Below, in pieces: positions 22,020 through 28,859 of a stretch of 37,023 nt of DNA. How positions within the stretch are numbered: position 1 is the stretch's first letter; each line of letters opens with the position of its first letter. The stretch covers positions 1 to 37,023 of the forward strand of contig JBKPDO010000243.1 of the NCBI GenBank assembly GCA_046727955.1, read 5' to 3'. The notes beneath the pieces were generated by a model. It searched no databases and was not told the origin of the DNA. It saw only the letters and a list, made by a program, of their open reading frames with translations. The position numbers were made by a program, and so were the translations under genes. The DNA comes from DASVXQ01 sp046727955. GTDB lineage: Bacteria > Actinomycetota > CALGFH01.

Positions 22020-23252
22020 CTACGAGCTCGCCTCACGGGCAACCGCGATGGCGACCTGCTCCCCAATCTCCTGGGTCGAGTATCGCGCAGCGCCCGGCAG
22101 AACCGCCACGACGGCCCGCTCCACCACGGTGGCGGCCTCACGCTCGCCGAGGTGGTCGAGCATCAGGCCGGCCGACAGCACCGCGGCCACAGGGTTGGCG
22201 CGGCCACTGCCGGCGATGTCCGGGGCCGAGCCGTGTACCGGCTCGAACAGCGACGGTCCGGCAGGCCCCCCGGATCCTGTGTCCCACCGGGGGGCTACGC
22301 TCGGCTCTGCTTCGCTGCCTGGTGCCCCGCGTCTGGCCTCGCTGGAGAGCCCCCCGGACCCTGTGTCCCACCGGGGGGCTACGCTCGGCTCTGCTCGGCT
22401 GCCTGGTGCCCCGCGTCTGGCCTCGCTGGAGAGCCCCCCGGACCCCCCGGGGTTGAGGTTCGCGCTCGCCGCCGTCCCGAGGCCGCCGGCGATCGCCGCG
22501 CCGAGGTCGGTCAGGATATCGCCGAATAGGTTGTCGGTGACGATCACGTCGAAACGCCCAGGGTCGTTGATCAGGTACAGGCAGGCCGCGTCGACGTGGC
22601 AGTAGTCGAGCTCGACGCCGGTCTCCTCAGCGACCTGCCTTGCGACTCGCGACCACAGGTCGCCGGAGTGGACCAGGACGTTGGTCTTGTGGACCAGAGT
22701 GAGCCGCCCGCCCCGCTGTCGCGCGCGGGCGGCGGCGAAGCGCACGCAGCGCTCGACCCCGAGACGGGTGTTGAGGGAGACCTCGGTGGCGACCTCGGCC
22801 GGCCTGCCGCGGTGGGCGGTGCCACCGGCTCCGACATACGGGCCCTCGGTGTTCTCCCGCACCACCTCGAGGTCCACGTCGGCCGGACCCTTGTTCGCAA
22901 GCGGCGAGGCGGCCCCGGGGTAGAGCTTGACCGGCCGGAGGTTCACGTACAGGTCCAGCTCGAAGCGGAGCCGCAGCAGCAGGCCTCGCTCGAGCACGCC
23001 GGGCGCGACGTCGGGCCGCCCCACCGCTCCGAGCAGGATGGCGTCGACCTCGCCGAGCTCCTTGAGCACCATGTCGGGGAGCACCTCGCCGGTGCGCAGG
23101 TAACGCTCGGCGCCGAGGTCGTAGTCGCTCCAGTCGATCGCGAAGCCGAAGCGATCCGCCGCGGCGGTGACCGCCCTGCGGGCCTGGGCGGTCACCTCTG
23201 GCCCGATCCCGTCGCCGGGAATGCAGGCGACCGCGTAGCTCCGCCCGCTCAT
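22020..23252 (-). CDS. leuB: 3-isopropylmalate dehydrogenase with in-frame repeat insertion
   Basis: This beta-decarboxylating dehydrogenase of the leucine pathway (LeuB also reduces citramalate-route intermediates) has family motifs GDGIGPEVTAQA, EVDAILLGAVGRPD, RENTEGPYVGAGG, TLVHKTNVL, YCHVDAACLYLINDP, VTDNLFGDILTDLGAAIAGG and SLFEPVHGSAPDIAG. At 410 aa it is about 60 residues longer than usual. The excess is an insertion between AASANLNP and SLFEPVHG, consisting of two 28-residue copies (GGLSSEARRGAPGS, then AEPSVAPRWDTGS) encoded by 84-bp repeats. The insertion falls in a turn next to the active-site strand but keeps the frame and all catalytic motifs. ATG 23252 shares a base with the preceding stop (TGATG); GTG 23255 is the alternative. 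Confidence 0.94.
   Translation of the reverse strand: MSGRSYAVACIPGDGIGPEVTAQARRAVTAAADRFGFAIDWSDYDLGAERYLRTGEVLPDMVLKELGEVDAILLGAVGRPDVAPGVLERGLLLRLRFELDLYVNLRPVKLYPGAASPLANKGPADVDLEVVRENTEGPYVGAGGTAHRGRPAEVATEVSLNTRLGVERCVRFAAARARQRGGRLTLVHKTNVLVHSGDLWSRVARQVAEETGVELDYCHVDAACLYLINDPGRFDVIVTDNLFGDILTDLGAAIAGGLGTAASANLNPGGSGGLSSEARRGAPGSRAEPSVAPRWDTGSGGLSSEARRGAPGSEAEPSVAPRWDTGSGGPAGPSLFEPVHGSAPDIAGSGRANPVAAVLSAGLMLDHLGEREAATVVERAVVAVLPGAARYSTQEIGEQVAIAVAREASS
22266..22447. repeat. Two tandem 84-bp units carrying the palindromic element, inside leuB
   Basis: The copies start at the C6 runs 22266 and 22350; a third partial copy starts at 22434. Units are 84 bp (28 codons) and nearly identical. 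Each contains a 71-bp palindromic element bounded by CCGGGGGGCT and AGCCCCCCGG (22287-22296/22348-22357 and 22371-22380/22432-22441). The element core matches the intergenic copy at 3422-3482. A second hairpin, CCCCCCGG / CCGGGGGG, joins the units. Confidence 0.93.
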
Positions 23253-23440
23253 CACGCCTCAGTCCCGAACACGCGACCCAGGGCGGCGCGCCGCTCGGCG
23301 TCCTCCGCCGCTGGCTCAGGTGCGGTCGACTCGAAGGAAAGGACGTCGCCCGGCTCGACGTTCACACCGAACACCCGCGCCATGGCGGCATGCGCCTCGT
23401 CGCGGTGGCCCGGTCGTGTGCTGGCTGGTCTTCCGGTCAT
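23252..23440 (-). CDS. Small conserved-looking ORF between leuA and leuB (62 aa)
   Basis: The 62-aa frame has ATG 23440 with GAGGAGC 9 nt upstream. It lies 22 bp after the leuA stop, and its TGA overlaps the leuB ATG (TGATG), so it sits in the operon as a translated, coupled gene. It has no hydrophobic segment. An internal repeat is visible: AAMARVFGVN (about residues 18-27) and AALGRVFGTEA (residues 52-62), two short R-V-F-G-ended helices linked by an acidic, Ala/Pro-rich stretch. I do not recognise a family. A BCAA-pathway accessory or regulator is possible but unproven. Confidence 0.6.
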   Translation of the reverse strand: MTGRPASTRPGHRDEAHAAMARVFGVNVEPGDVLSFESTAPEPAAEDAERRAALGRVFGTEA

Positions 23441-23462
23441 TGGGACTTGCTCCTCACGTTCA

Positions 23463-25004
23463 TCACATGCCCTGCGCCACTCGTGTCCTAGCGCGGGACA
23501 GCTTGTTCACCGCTTGCAGGTAGGCGCGCGCCGATGCCTCCACGATGTCGGTGGCCACGGCGCGCCCGGCTACTCGCATCCCCGCCGCCGCGCCGCTCCT
23601 GGCCTCGACCTGGACGGTCGCCTCGCCGAGCGCATCGGTGCCGCCAGTCACCGCCGAGACGTTGAACTCCACCAGCGCGGCGTCCACGCCGACCGCCTTG
23701 GCGACCGCGGCGCAGGCAGCGTCGACCATGCCGTCGCCGATGGCCGACTCCTCGATGACGCCGCCGTCGTGGCCGACCCGGACCGTGGCGGTGGGCGACA
23801 GCATGGTGCCGCCGGCCACCTGGATGCCGACCAGGGTGTAGGCGTCGTCGTCGGAGAGCACCTCGTCGGTGACGATCGCCTCGAGATCGGCCTCGGTGAT
23901 CCGGGGCTTCTTGTCGGCCAGGTCCTTGAACCGGGCGAAGGCCTTGTCGAGGTCGGCCCGGTCCAGCTCGAAGCCGAGCTTCCTGAGGGCGTCGGCCACG
24001 GCGTGGCGGCCGGAGTGCTTGCCGAGCACGATCTGGGCGGCCTCGCCGCCGACCTCGCGGGCGTCGATGATCTCGTAGGTGGAGCGGTCCGACAGCACCC
24101 CGTGCTGGTGGATGCCGGACTCGTGGGCGAAGGCGTTCTTGCCGACCACGGCCTTGTTGTACTGCACCGGGTAGCCGGTGAGCCGCGAGACCAGCCGCGA
24201 GGTCCGGACGATCTCCTCGGTGTTGACCCGGCTCGCCATGCCGTCGAACTGGTCGCGACGGGTGCGCAGGCCCATTACGACCTCCTCCAGCGAGGCGTTG
24301 CCGGCCCGCTCGCCGATGCCGTTGACGCACACCTCGATCTGCCGCACCCCCGCGCCGACGGCCGCCAGCGAATTGGCGGTGGCCAGCCCCAGGTCGTTGT
24401 GGCAGTGCGAGGAGAGGACGTAGTCGCCGGCGACCTCCGCGCGGATGCGCCGGATCATCTCGGCGAAGCCCCACGGCATGGCGTAGCCGACCGTGTCCGG
24501 GATGTTCAGCGTGGTGGCGCCGGCCTCGACCGCGGCGTGGAGCACCTCGAGCAGGAACTCCATGGGCGTGCGGGTGGCGTCCTGCGGGCTGAACTCGACG
24601 TCGTCGCACTGCTCCCGCGCCCGAGCGACCGCGCTCCTGGTGGCCTCGACCACCTGCTCGGGGCTCATCCGCAGCATGTGCTCCATGTGGCTCGGGCTGG
24701 TGGAAAGGAACACGTGGATGCGGGCGCGGCCGGCGTCCCGGACCGCCTCGAAGCAGCGGTCGACGTCGGCGACGTTCGCGCGGGCCAGCCCGGCGACGGT
24801 CGGGCCTTCGACGGTCCGGGCGATCGCCCGGACCGCCTCGAAATCGCCCTGACTGGCTACGGGGAAGCCGGCCTCGATCACGTCGACCCCGAGACGGGCG
24901 AGCTGCTCGGCGATCTCTAGCTTGGCCTTGGCATTCAGGTTGATGCCAGGGGCCTGCTCGCCGTCCCTCAGAGTCGTGTCGAAGATAACGATACGGTCAG
25001 ACAA
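23463..25004 (-). CDS. leuA: 2-isopropylmalate synthase
   Basis: This 513-aa enzyme condenses 2-oxoisovalerate with acetyl-CoA, committing carbon to leucine. The DRE-TIM barrel begins IFDTTLRDGEQAPGINLNAK. It has DVIEAGFPVASQGDFEAV, metal ligands in LSSHCHNDLGLATANSLAAV, and GIGERAGNASLEEVVM. The linker HESGIHQHGVLSD leads to the C-terminal regulatory domain that binds leucine. TTG 25004 is selected because GAGGAG lies 7 nt upstream and the protein then starts at SDRIVIFDTTLRDG; the 15-codon upstream extension is not conserved-looking. It lies between serA and the 62-aa ORF. Confidence 0.95.
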   Translation of the reverse strand: MSDRIVIFDTTLRDGEQAPGINLNAKAKLEIAEQLARLGVDVIEAGFPVASQGDFEAVRAIARTVEGPTVAGLARANVADVDRCFEAVRDAGRARIHVFLSTSPSHMEHMLRMSPEQVVEATRSAVARAREQCDDVEFSPQDATRTPMEFLLEVLHAAVEAGATTLNIPDTVGYAMPWGFAEMIRRIRAEVAGDYVLSSHCHNDLGLATANSLAAVGAGVRQIEVCVNGIGERAGNASLEEVVMGLRTRRDQFDGMASRVNTEEIVRTSRLVSRLTGYPVQYNKAVVGKNAFAHESGIHQHGVLSDRSTYEIIDAREVGGEAAQIVLGKHSGRHAVADALRKLGFELDRADLDKAFARFKDLADKKPRITEADLEAIVTDEVLSDDDAYTLVGIQVAGGTMLSPTATVRVGHDGGVIEESAIGDGMVDAACAAVAKAVGVDAALVEFNVSAVTGGTDALGEATVQVEARSGAAAGMRVAGRAVATDIVEASARAYLQAVNKLSRARTRVAQGM

Positions 25005-25061
25005 GGCTCTTCTCCTCTGGTCACGTCGCTTCCTGCTCCTTGGCGCCATGGCGGTCGCTCT

Positions 25062-25094
25062 CCGTGGGGCGGCCGGCGTGGAGCCGCCCCACGG
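25062..25094. promoter_or_regulatory. 12-bp perfect hairpin between serA and leuA
   Basis: CCGTGGGGCGGC (25062-25073) and GCCGCCCCACGG (25083-25094) are perfect inverted arms with a 9-nt loop in the 133-bp serA-leuA gap. No T-run follows on the minus strand. It is probably an mRNA-stabilising or processing structure, or a site limiting read-through. Confidence 0.55.
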
Positions 25095-25137
25095 CCGCGA
25101 AGGACGAGGAGGCTGGGGCCTGTCCGCAATGTCCAGG

Positions 25138-26796
25138 TCAACGGGCCGCTCCCTGCCTGCCGGGGTTGCGTGGCGGGGTGGGGTCGCCCGGATCGGGCAG
25201 CTCGAGGAAGTTGCCGTCGTGAGCGCCGACCTCCGCCATCACCCGGTCGAGCACACCCGGCGGGATCACGCTGTCGACGGTCAGCGCCATCAGCGCCTCG
25301 CCCCCCTGGCGGCGCCTGCCGACCTGCATGCTCGCGATGTTCACCCCGGCCTGGCCGAGGATGGTCCCGACCTTGCCGATCACGCCCGGCCTGTCCTCGT
25401 AGAACAGAAACGCCATGTGGTCGGCCGGAGCCAGGTCCACCGGGATGCCGTTGATCTCGACCAGCCGCTCGGCGTCGCGCCGGCCGACGGTGGTCCCGGC
25501 CACGCTGACCGGGCCGCGCGCGCCCTCGCCGGACAGGGTGACCAGGTTCACCCAGTCCTTGCTGGCGCGGGTCTTGGTCTCGACCACGTCGATGCCGCGC
25601 TCGGAGGCGAGCAGCGGAGCGTTCACGAAGGTCACCGGCTCCGAGACCACCGGCGTGAACAGGCCCTTCAGCGCGGCCAGGGTGAGCACCCTGGTGTCGT
25701 GCTCGGCCAGGCCGCCGACGTAGTCGAGCTTGAGCCCGCCGCTGCCGAGCGGGGCGGCGCGACCGCTGGGCCCGCCGCTGGCGAGCGCGGAGTACAGGCG
25801 GCCGAGCTTCTCGACCAGCGGCAGGAACGGCCGCAGGGCGTCGGGCACCGCGCCGGCCTCGACATTCACCGCGTTTGGCACGAACTGGCCAGAGAGCGCC
25901 AGCAGGAGCTGCTCGGCGATGGTGATCCCGGCCTTGTCCTGCGCCTCCGCGGTGGAGGCGCCGAGATGCGGGGTCACCACCACGTTCTGGAGCGCGAACA
26001 GCGGACTCGAGGTGGTGGGCTCCTCGGCGAACACGTCCACGGCGGCCCCTGCCAGGTGCCCGGCCTCGATCGCCTTGGCCAGGGCCAGCTCGTCGACGAT
26101 CCCGCCGCGCGCGGTGTTGACCAGGCGCGCGCCCGGCTTCATCGCGGCCAGCTCCTGCTCGCCGATCAGGCCGGTGGTGTCCGCCGTCTTGGGCAGGTGG
26201 ATGGTGACCACGTCGGCCGAGGCCAGCACCTCGGAGAGGCTGCCGAGCTCCACGCCGAGCTGGGCGGCGCGCTCGCGGCTCACGTAAGGGTCGTAGGCGA
26301 GCAGCCGCATGCCGAAGGCGAGCATCCGCTGGGCCACCAGGGTGCCGACGCGGCCGAAGCCGATGACGCCGAGGGTCTTGCCGTACAGCTCCGTGCCCTG
26401 GAAGCGCGAGCGCTCCCAGTGTCCCTCGCGCAGGGCGGCGTCGGCCTGCGGCACGTTGCGGGCTAGGGCGAGGATCAGCGCGACGGTGTGCTCGGCGGCC
26501 GAGATCACGTTGGACTGCGGCGCGTTGACCACCATGATCCCGAGGCGGGTGGCGGTGGCGACGTCCACGTTGTCCAGGCCGATCCCGGCGCGCGCGACCA
26601 CCTTCAGGTCACGCCCCGCCTCGAGGACCTCGGCGTCGACCTGCGTGGCCGAGCGCACCACCAGGGCGTCGGCGGAGGCCACCGCCGCCAGCAGCTCCTC
26701 GCGCGTCATGCTGGCGCGCGCGTCGACCTGGTGCTGGCGGCGCAGCAGCTCGACGCCGGCCTCGGCCAGCGGCTCAGCGATCAGGATGAGGGCCAT
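25138..26796 (-). CDS. serA: D-3-phosphoglycerate dehydrogenase
   Basis: The first enzyme of serine synthesis, long (type 1) form, 552 aa. It has the substrate-binding N-terminal lobe (VVRSATQVDAEVL, ARAGIGLDNVDVATAT), NAD-binding GVIGFGRVGTLVAQRMLAFG, catalytic Arg in VNTARGGIVDE, Glu in DVFAEEP and His in TPHLGAST. An intervening ASB domain and a C-terminal ACT domain (FLFYEDRPGVIGKVGTILGQ) sense serine. It ends with an extra Pro/Arg-rich tail of about 20 residues. ATG 26796 follows AAGGA; the frame upstream is made of repeats and is not counted. It sits between ilvC and leuA, as in other actinobacteria. Confidence 0.95.
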   Translation of the reverse strand: MALILIAEPLAEAGVELLRRQHQVDARASMTREELLAAVASADALVVRSATQVDAEVLEAGRDLKVVARAGIGLDNVDVATATRLGIMVVNAPQSNVISAAEHTVALILALARNVPQADAALREGHWERSRFQGTELYGKTLGVIGFGRVGTLVAQRMLAFGMRLLAYDPYVSRERAAQLGVELGSLSEVLASADVVTIHLPKTADTTGLIGEQELAAMKPGARLVNTARGGIVDELALAKAIEAGHLAGAAVDVFAEEPTTSSPLFALQNVVVTPHLGASTAEAQDKAGITIAEQLLLALSGQFVPNAVNVEAGAVPDALRPFLPLVEKLGRLYSALASGGPSGRAAPLGSGGLKLDYVGGLAEHDTRVLTLAALKGLFTPVVSEPVTFVNAPLLASERGIDVVETKTRASKDWVNLVTLSGEGARGPVSVAGTTVGRRDAERLVEINGIPVDLAPADHMAFLFYEDRPGVIGKVGTILGQAGVNIASMQVGRRRQGGEALMALTVDSVIPPGVLDRVMAEVGAHDGNFLELPDPGDPTPPRNPGRQGAAR

Positions 26797-26820
26797 GCGG
26801 TCATCCTTCGAGCCGCCGGG

Positions 26821-26920
26821 CGACCACGGCATAGGCCCTCTCCTCGGCGACCACGGCACAGGCCCTCTCCTCGGCGACCACGGCACAGTCCCTCTCCTCG
26901 GCGACCACGGCACAGGCGCT
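26821..26920. repeat. 27-bp tandem repeat (about 3.7 copies) before serA
   Basis: Units begin at 26821, 26848, 26875 and 26902 (CGACCACGGCAYAGKCCCTC then TCCTCGG), the last partial. Three copies differ by one or two bases. On the transcribed minus strand each unit contains GAGGAG followed 7-9 nt later by ATG or GTG, so the array is a series of SD-plus-start look-alikes directly upstream of serA. Units are contiguous with no spacers, so it is not CRISPR. Confidence 0.93.
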
Positions 26921-26930
26921 CTTGGGGGGC

Positions 26931-27021
26931 CGTGGGGGGAGCGAGCTCCCCCCACATGGATCGACCTGCCCCGGCGCGCGGAGCGCGCGCCGTGGGGGGA
27001 GCGAGCTCCCCCCACATGGAT
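26931..27021. repeat. Duplicated 31-bp hairpin element in the ilvC-serA gap
   Basis: Two identical 31-bp copies (26931-26961 and 26991-27021) each contain GTGGGGGGAGC, GA, GCTCCCCCCAC, an 11-bp perfect stem, followed by ATGGAT. Between them GGCGCGCG / CGCGCGCC forms another 8-bp stem. Three strong hairpins therefore lie in the 253-bp space between ilvC and serA, with no T-run. Confidence 0.92.
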
Positions 27022-27049
27022 AGAGGACCATGACTAGCGGCGACATCCT

Positions 27050-28057
27050 TCAGACTTCCTCCCGCGGCGACCGAAGCCAGGACATCATCGCGCGCAGGGG
27101 GCGGCCGACCTCCTCGATGCGGTGCTCGCGACCCTCGGCCCGCAGACGGTTGAAGTTGGGACGGCCGGCGTCGTCCTCGGCCACCCACTCGCGCGCGAAC
27201 GCGCCCGAGCGCACCTCCTCGAGGATCTTCTCCATCTCGGCGCGGCTGGCCCCGCCGACCACCCGCGGCCCGCGGGTGTAGTCGCCGTATTCGGCCGTAT
27301 CGGACACCGAGTAGCGCATCCACCCGAGGCCGCCCTCGTAGATCATGTCGACGATCATCTTCAGCTCGTGGAGGCACTCGAAGTAGGCCACCTCGGGCTG
27401 GTAGCCGGCCTTGACCAGGGTCTCGAAGCCAGCCTGGACGAGCGCGGTGGCGCCGCCGCACAGCACCGCCTGCTCGCCGAACAGGTCGGTCTCGGTCTCC
27501 TCCTGGAAGGTGGTCACCAGGGTGCCGGCGCGGGTGCCGCCGATCCCGCGGGCGTACGACTTGGCCAGGTCCCAGGCCTTGCCGCTGGCGTCCTGGGCGA
27601 CCGCGACCAGGCAGGGTGTGCCCTGGCCCTCCTCGAACTGGCGCCGGACCAGGTGCCCCGGGCCCTTGGGCGCGACCATGGCGACGTCCACGCCCTCGGC
27701 GGCCTTGACGTAGCCGAAGTGGACGTTGAAGCCGTGCGCGAAGAACAGCGCGTCGCCGGGCCTCAAGTTCGGGGCGATGGCGTCGGCGTACAGGTGCCGC
27801 TGCACCGTGTCGGGCACCAGCACCATGATGAGGTCGGCCCAGGCGCACGCCTCCGCGGGACCGAGCACCTCGAGACCGGCCGCCTCGGCCTTCGCCCGGC
27901 TCCTGGAGCCCTCCTGGAGCCCCACCCGCACCTCGCAGCCCGAGTCCCTCAGGCAGAGCGCGTGGGCATGCCCCTGCGAGCCGTAGCCGAGCACGGCGAT
28001 CTTTCGTGACTGGACCAGGCCGAGATCGGCGTCGTCGTCGTAATAGACCGTGGCCAT
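27050..28057 (-). CDS. ilvC: Ketol-acid reductoisomerase, class I
   Basis: This 335-aa NADPH/Mg enzyme rearranges and reduces acetolactate and acetohydroxybutyrate in valine, leucine and isoleucine synthesis. The Rossmann motif is KIAVLGYGSQGHAHALCLRD; the substrate and metal region is FQEETETDLFGEQAVLCGG with the conserved Asp and Glu, and PKGPGHLVRRQFEEGQGTP. The helical domain holds CLHELKMIVDMIYEGGLGWM. Length is normal for class I. ATG 28057 follows AGGAGGTC. It is third in the attenuated ilvBNC run, separated from ilvN by 172 bp of repeats and a hairpin. Confidence 0.97.
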   Translation of the reverse strand: MATVYYDDDADLGLVQSRKIAVLGYGSQGHAHALCLRDSGCEVRVGLQEGSRSRAKAEAAGLEVLGPAEACAWADLIMVLVPDTVQRHLYADAIAPNLRPGDALFFAHGFNVHFGYVKAAEGVDVAMVAPKGPGHLVRRQFEEGQGTPCLVAVAQDASGKAWDLAKSYARGIGGTRAGTLVTTFQEETETDLFGEQAVLCGGATALVQAGFETLVKAGYQPEVAYFECLHELKMIVDMIYEGGLGWMRYSVSDTAEYGDYTRGPRVVGGASRAEMEKILEEVRSGAFAREWVAEDDAGRPNFNRLRAEGREHRIEEVGRPLRAMMSWLRSPREEV

Positions 28058-28125
28058 ATCGTCATTGACCTCCTATTTAGCGGTCCTCTGGCGGTGACTG
28101 GGTATCCGGGCCGCCTGGGGGGGCT

Positions 28126-28150
28126 CGGGGGGGCGCTTTTTGCCCCCCCG
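28126..28150. promoter_or_regulatory. 9-bp GC hairpin between ilvN and ilvC
   Basis: CGGGGGGGC (28126-28134) and GCCCCCCCG (28142-28150) form a perfect stem around GCTTTTT. The T-run lies in the loop, not after the stem, so this is not a canonical terminator on either strand. Confidence 0.5.
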
Positions 28151-28176
28151 ATGAACCGGGGACTACGGTGCGAAAG

Positions 28177-28230
28177 CATCGAGGTAGCCATCACGCTTAT
28201 CACGCTGACCATCGAGGTAGCCATCACGCT
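28177..28230. repeat. 21-bp direct repeat at the ilvN 3' end
   Basis: A 21-bp repeat (CATCGAGGTAGCCATCACGC plus T) occurs at 28177-28197 and 28210-28230, a 33-bp period (11 codons). The second copy ends on the ilvN stop codon, so it arose by duplicating the sequence next to the gene end. Confidence 0.85.
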
Positions 28231-28751
28231 CACGCCGACCGTTGAAGCTTTATTGGGCGGTCGCTGATGCCCTTGCTTCCCCTGGCCAGGCCCACACGGC
28301 CGGTGCGGACCAGCTCGCGCATGCCGTAGGGCGCCAGCATCTCGAGCATCGCCTCGATCTTCCCCGGGTTGCCAGTGGCCTCCAGCGTGAGCGACTCCGG
28401 GGCGACGTCGACCACCCGCGCCCTGAACAGCTCGGCCAGCTCGACCACCTGCCGGCGGCCGGTCCCGTCAGCACGGACCTTGACCAGCACCAGCTCGCGC
28501 TCGACCGACCGGTCCGGCTCCAGCTCGACGATCTTGAGCACGTTGACGAGCTTGTTGAGCTGCTTCACGACCTGCTCGAGCGGCTTCTCCGCGCAGTCGA
28601 CCACGATCGTCATACGGCTGATCGTCTCGTCCTCGGTCGGGCCGACCGCGAGCGAGTCGATGTTGAAGCCGCGGCGGCTGAACAGGCCGGAGATACGCGC
28701 GAGCACACCCGGCTTGTTCTCGACCAGGACCGACAGGGTGTGGGTGCTCAT
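28230..28751 (-). CDS. ilvN: Acetolactate synthase small (regulatory) subunit
   Basis: This 173-aa regulatory subunit binds IlvB and confers valine feedback inhibition. The N-terminal ACT domain is TLSVLVENKPGVLARISGLF with RRGFNIDSLAVGPTED. The C-terminal ALS_ss-type domain includes RELVLVKVRADGTGR and ELAELFRARVVDVAPESLTL. Length is standard. Its ATG directly follows the TGA of a 17-aa micro-ORF (TGAATG), so translation is probably coupled through the micro-ORF chain that links it to ilvB. Confidence 0.96.
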   Translation of the reverse strand: MSTHTLSVLVENKPGVLARISGLFSRRGFNIDSLAVGPTEDETISRMTIVVDCAEKPLEQVVKQLNKLVNVLKIVELEPDRSVERELVLVKVRADGTGRRQVVELAELFRARVVDVAPESLTLEATGNPGKIEAMLEMLAPYGMRELVRTGRVGLARGSKGISDRPIKLQRSA

Positions 28752-28805
28752 TCACGCACCCCCATCGTTGTCCACCGCGATGCCGCGCTCACCGTGGCAC
28801 CTCAT
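28752..28805 (-). CDS. Micro-ORF 2 (17 aa), directly before ilvN
   Basis: It encodes MRCHGERGIAVDNDGGA. Its ATG directly follows the TGA of micro-ORF 1, and its own TGA directly precedes the ilvN ATG. GGGGGTG in the unit gives each downstream start a purine-rich SD-like stretch. It is not an attenuation peptide, since it has no Leu, Val or Ile run. Its likely role is to carry ribosomes from ilvB into ilvN. Confidence 0.45.
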   Translation of the reverse strand: MRCHGERGIAVDNDGGA

Positions 28806-28859
28806 TCACGCACCCCCATCGTTGTCCACCGCGATGCCGCGCTCACCGTGGCACCTCAT
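28806..28859 (-). CDS. Micro-ORF 1 (17 aa), overlapping the ilvB stop
   Basis: It has the same 17-residue sequence as micro-ORF 2. Its ATG overlaps the ilvB TGA (ATGA at 28856-28859), a classical reinitiation arrangement. Translation of both micro-ORFs is inferred from this geometry only. Confidence 0.45.
   Translation of the reverse strand: MRCHGERGIAVDNDGGA

Larger units (their letters stand above)
28747..28859. repeat. 54-bp tandem duplication between ilvB and ilvN
   Basis: Two perfect 54-bp copies (28747-28800 and 28801-28854) are followed by the first five bases of a third (CTCAT, 28855-28859). The unit is 18 codons and contains its own start and stop in phase, so the duplication creates two identical micro-ORFs that join the ilvB stop to the ilvN start without gaps. 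Confidence 0.97.

Noticed and set aside
22260..22447. Extra segment of LeuB as an intein or intron
   Set aside because: Only about 60 residues, made of two identical units, with no intein splice motifs; a repeat insertion explains it.
22596..24920. 774-aa plus-strand frame opposite leuA and leuB
   Set aside because: It is a shadow spanning two real genes and the gap between them; composition is His/Gly/Arg-rich without motifs.
26821..26920. 27-bp repeats as a CRISPR array
   Set aside because: Units are directly contiguous with no spacers, and no cas genes are nearby.
28126..28150. GC hairpin between ilvN and ilvC as an intrinsic terminator
   Set aside because: The T-run is in the loop on one strand and absent after the stem on the other.
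27949..28233. 94-aa frame starting GTGA at the ilvN stop
   Set aside because: It consists of the 33-bp repeat and then overlaps the ilvC 5' end in another frame; low-complexity and no SD.
28752..28859. Micro-ORFs as BCAA attenuation peptides
   Set aside because: They have no Leu/Val/Ile run and no terminator follows; the real leader peptide is at 30719-30754.
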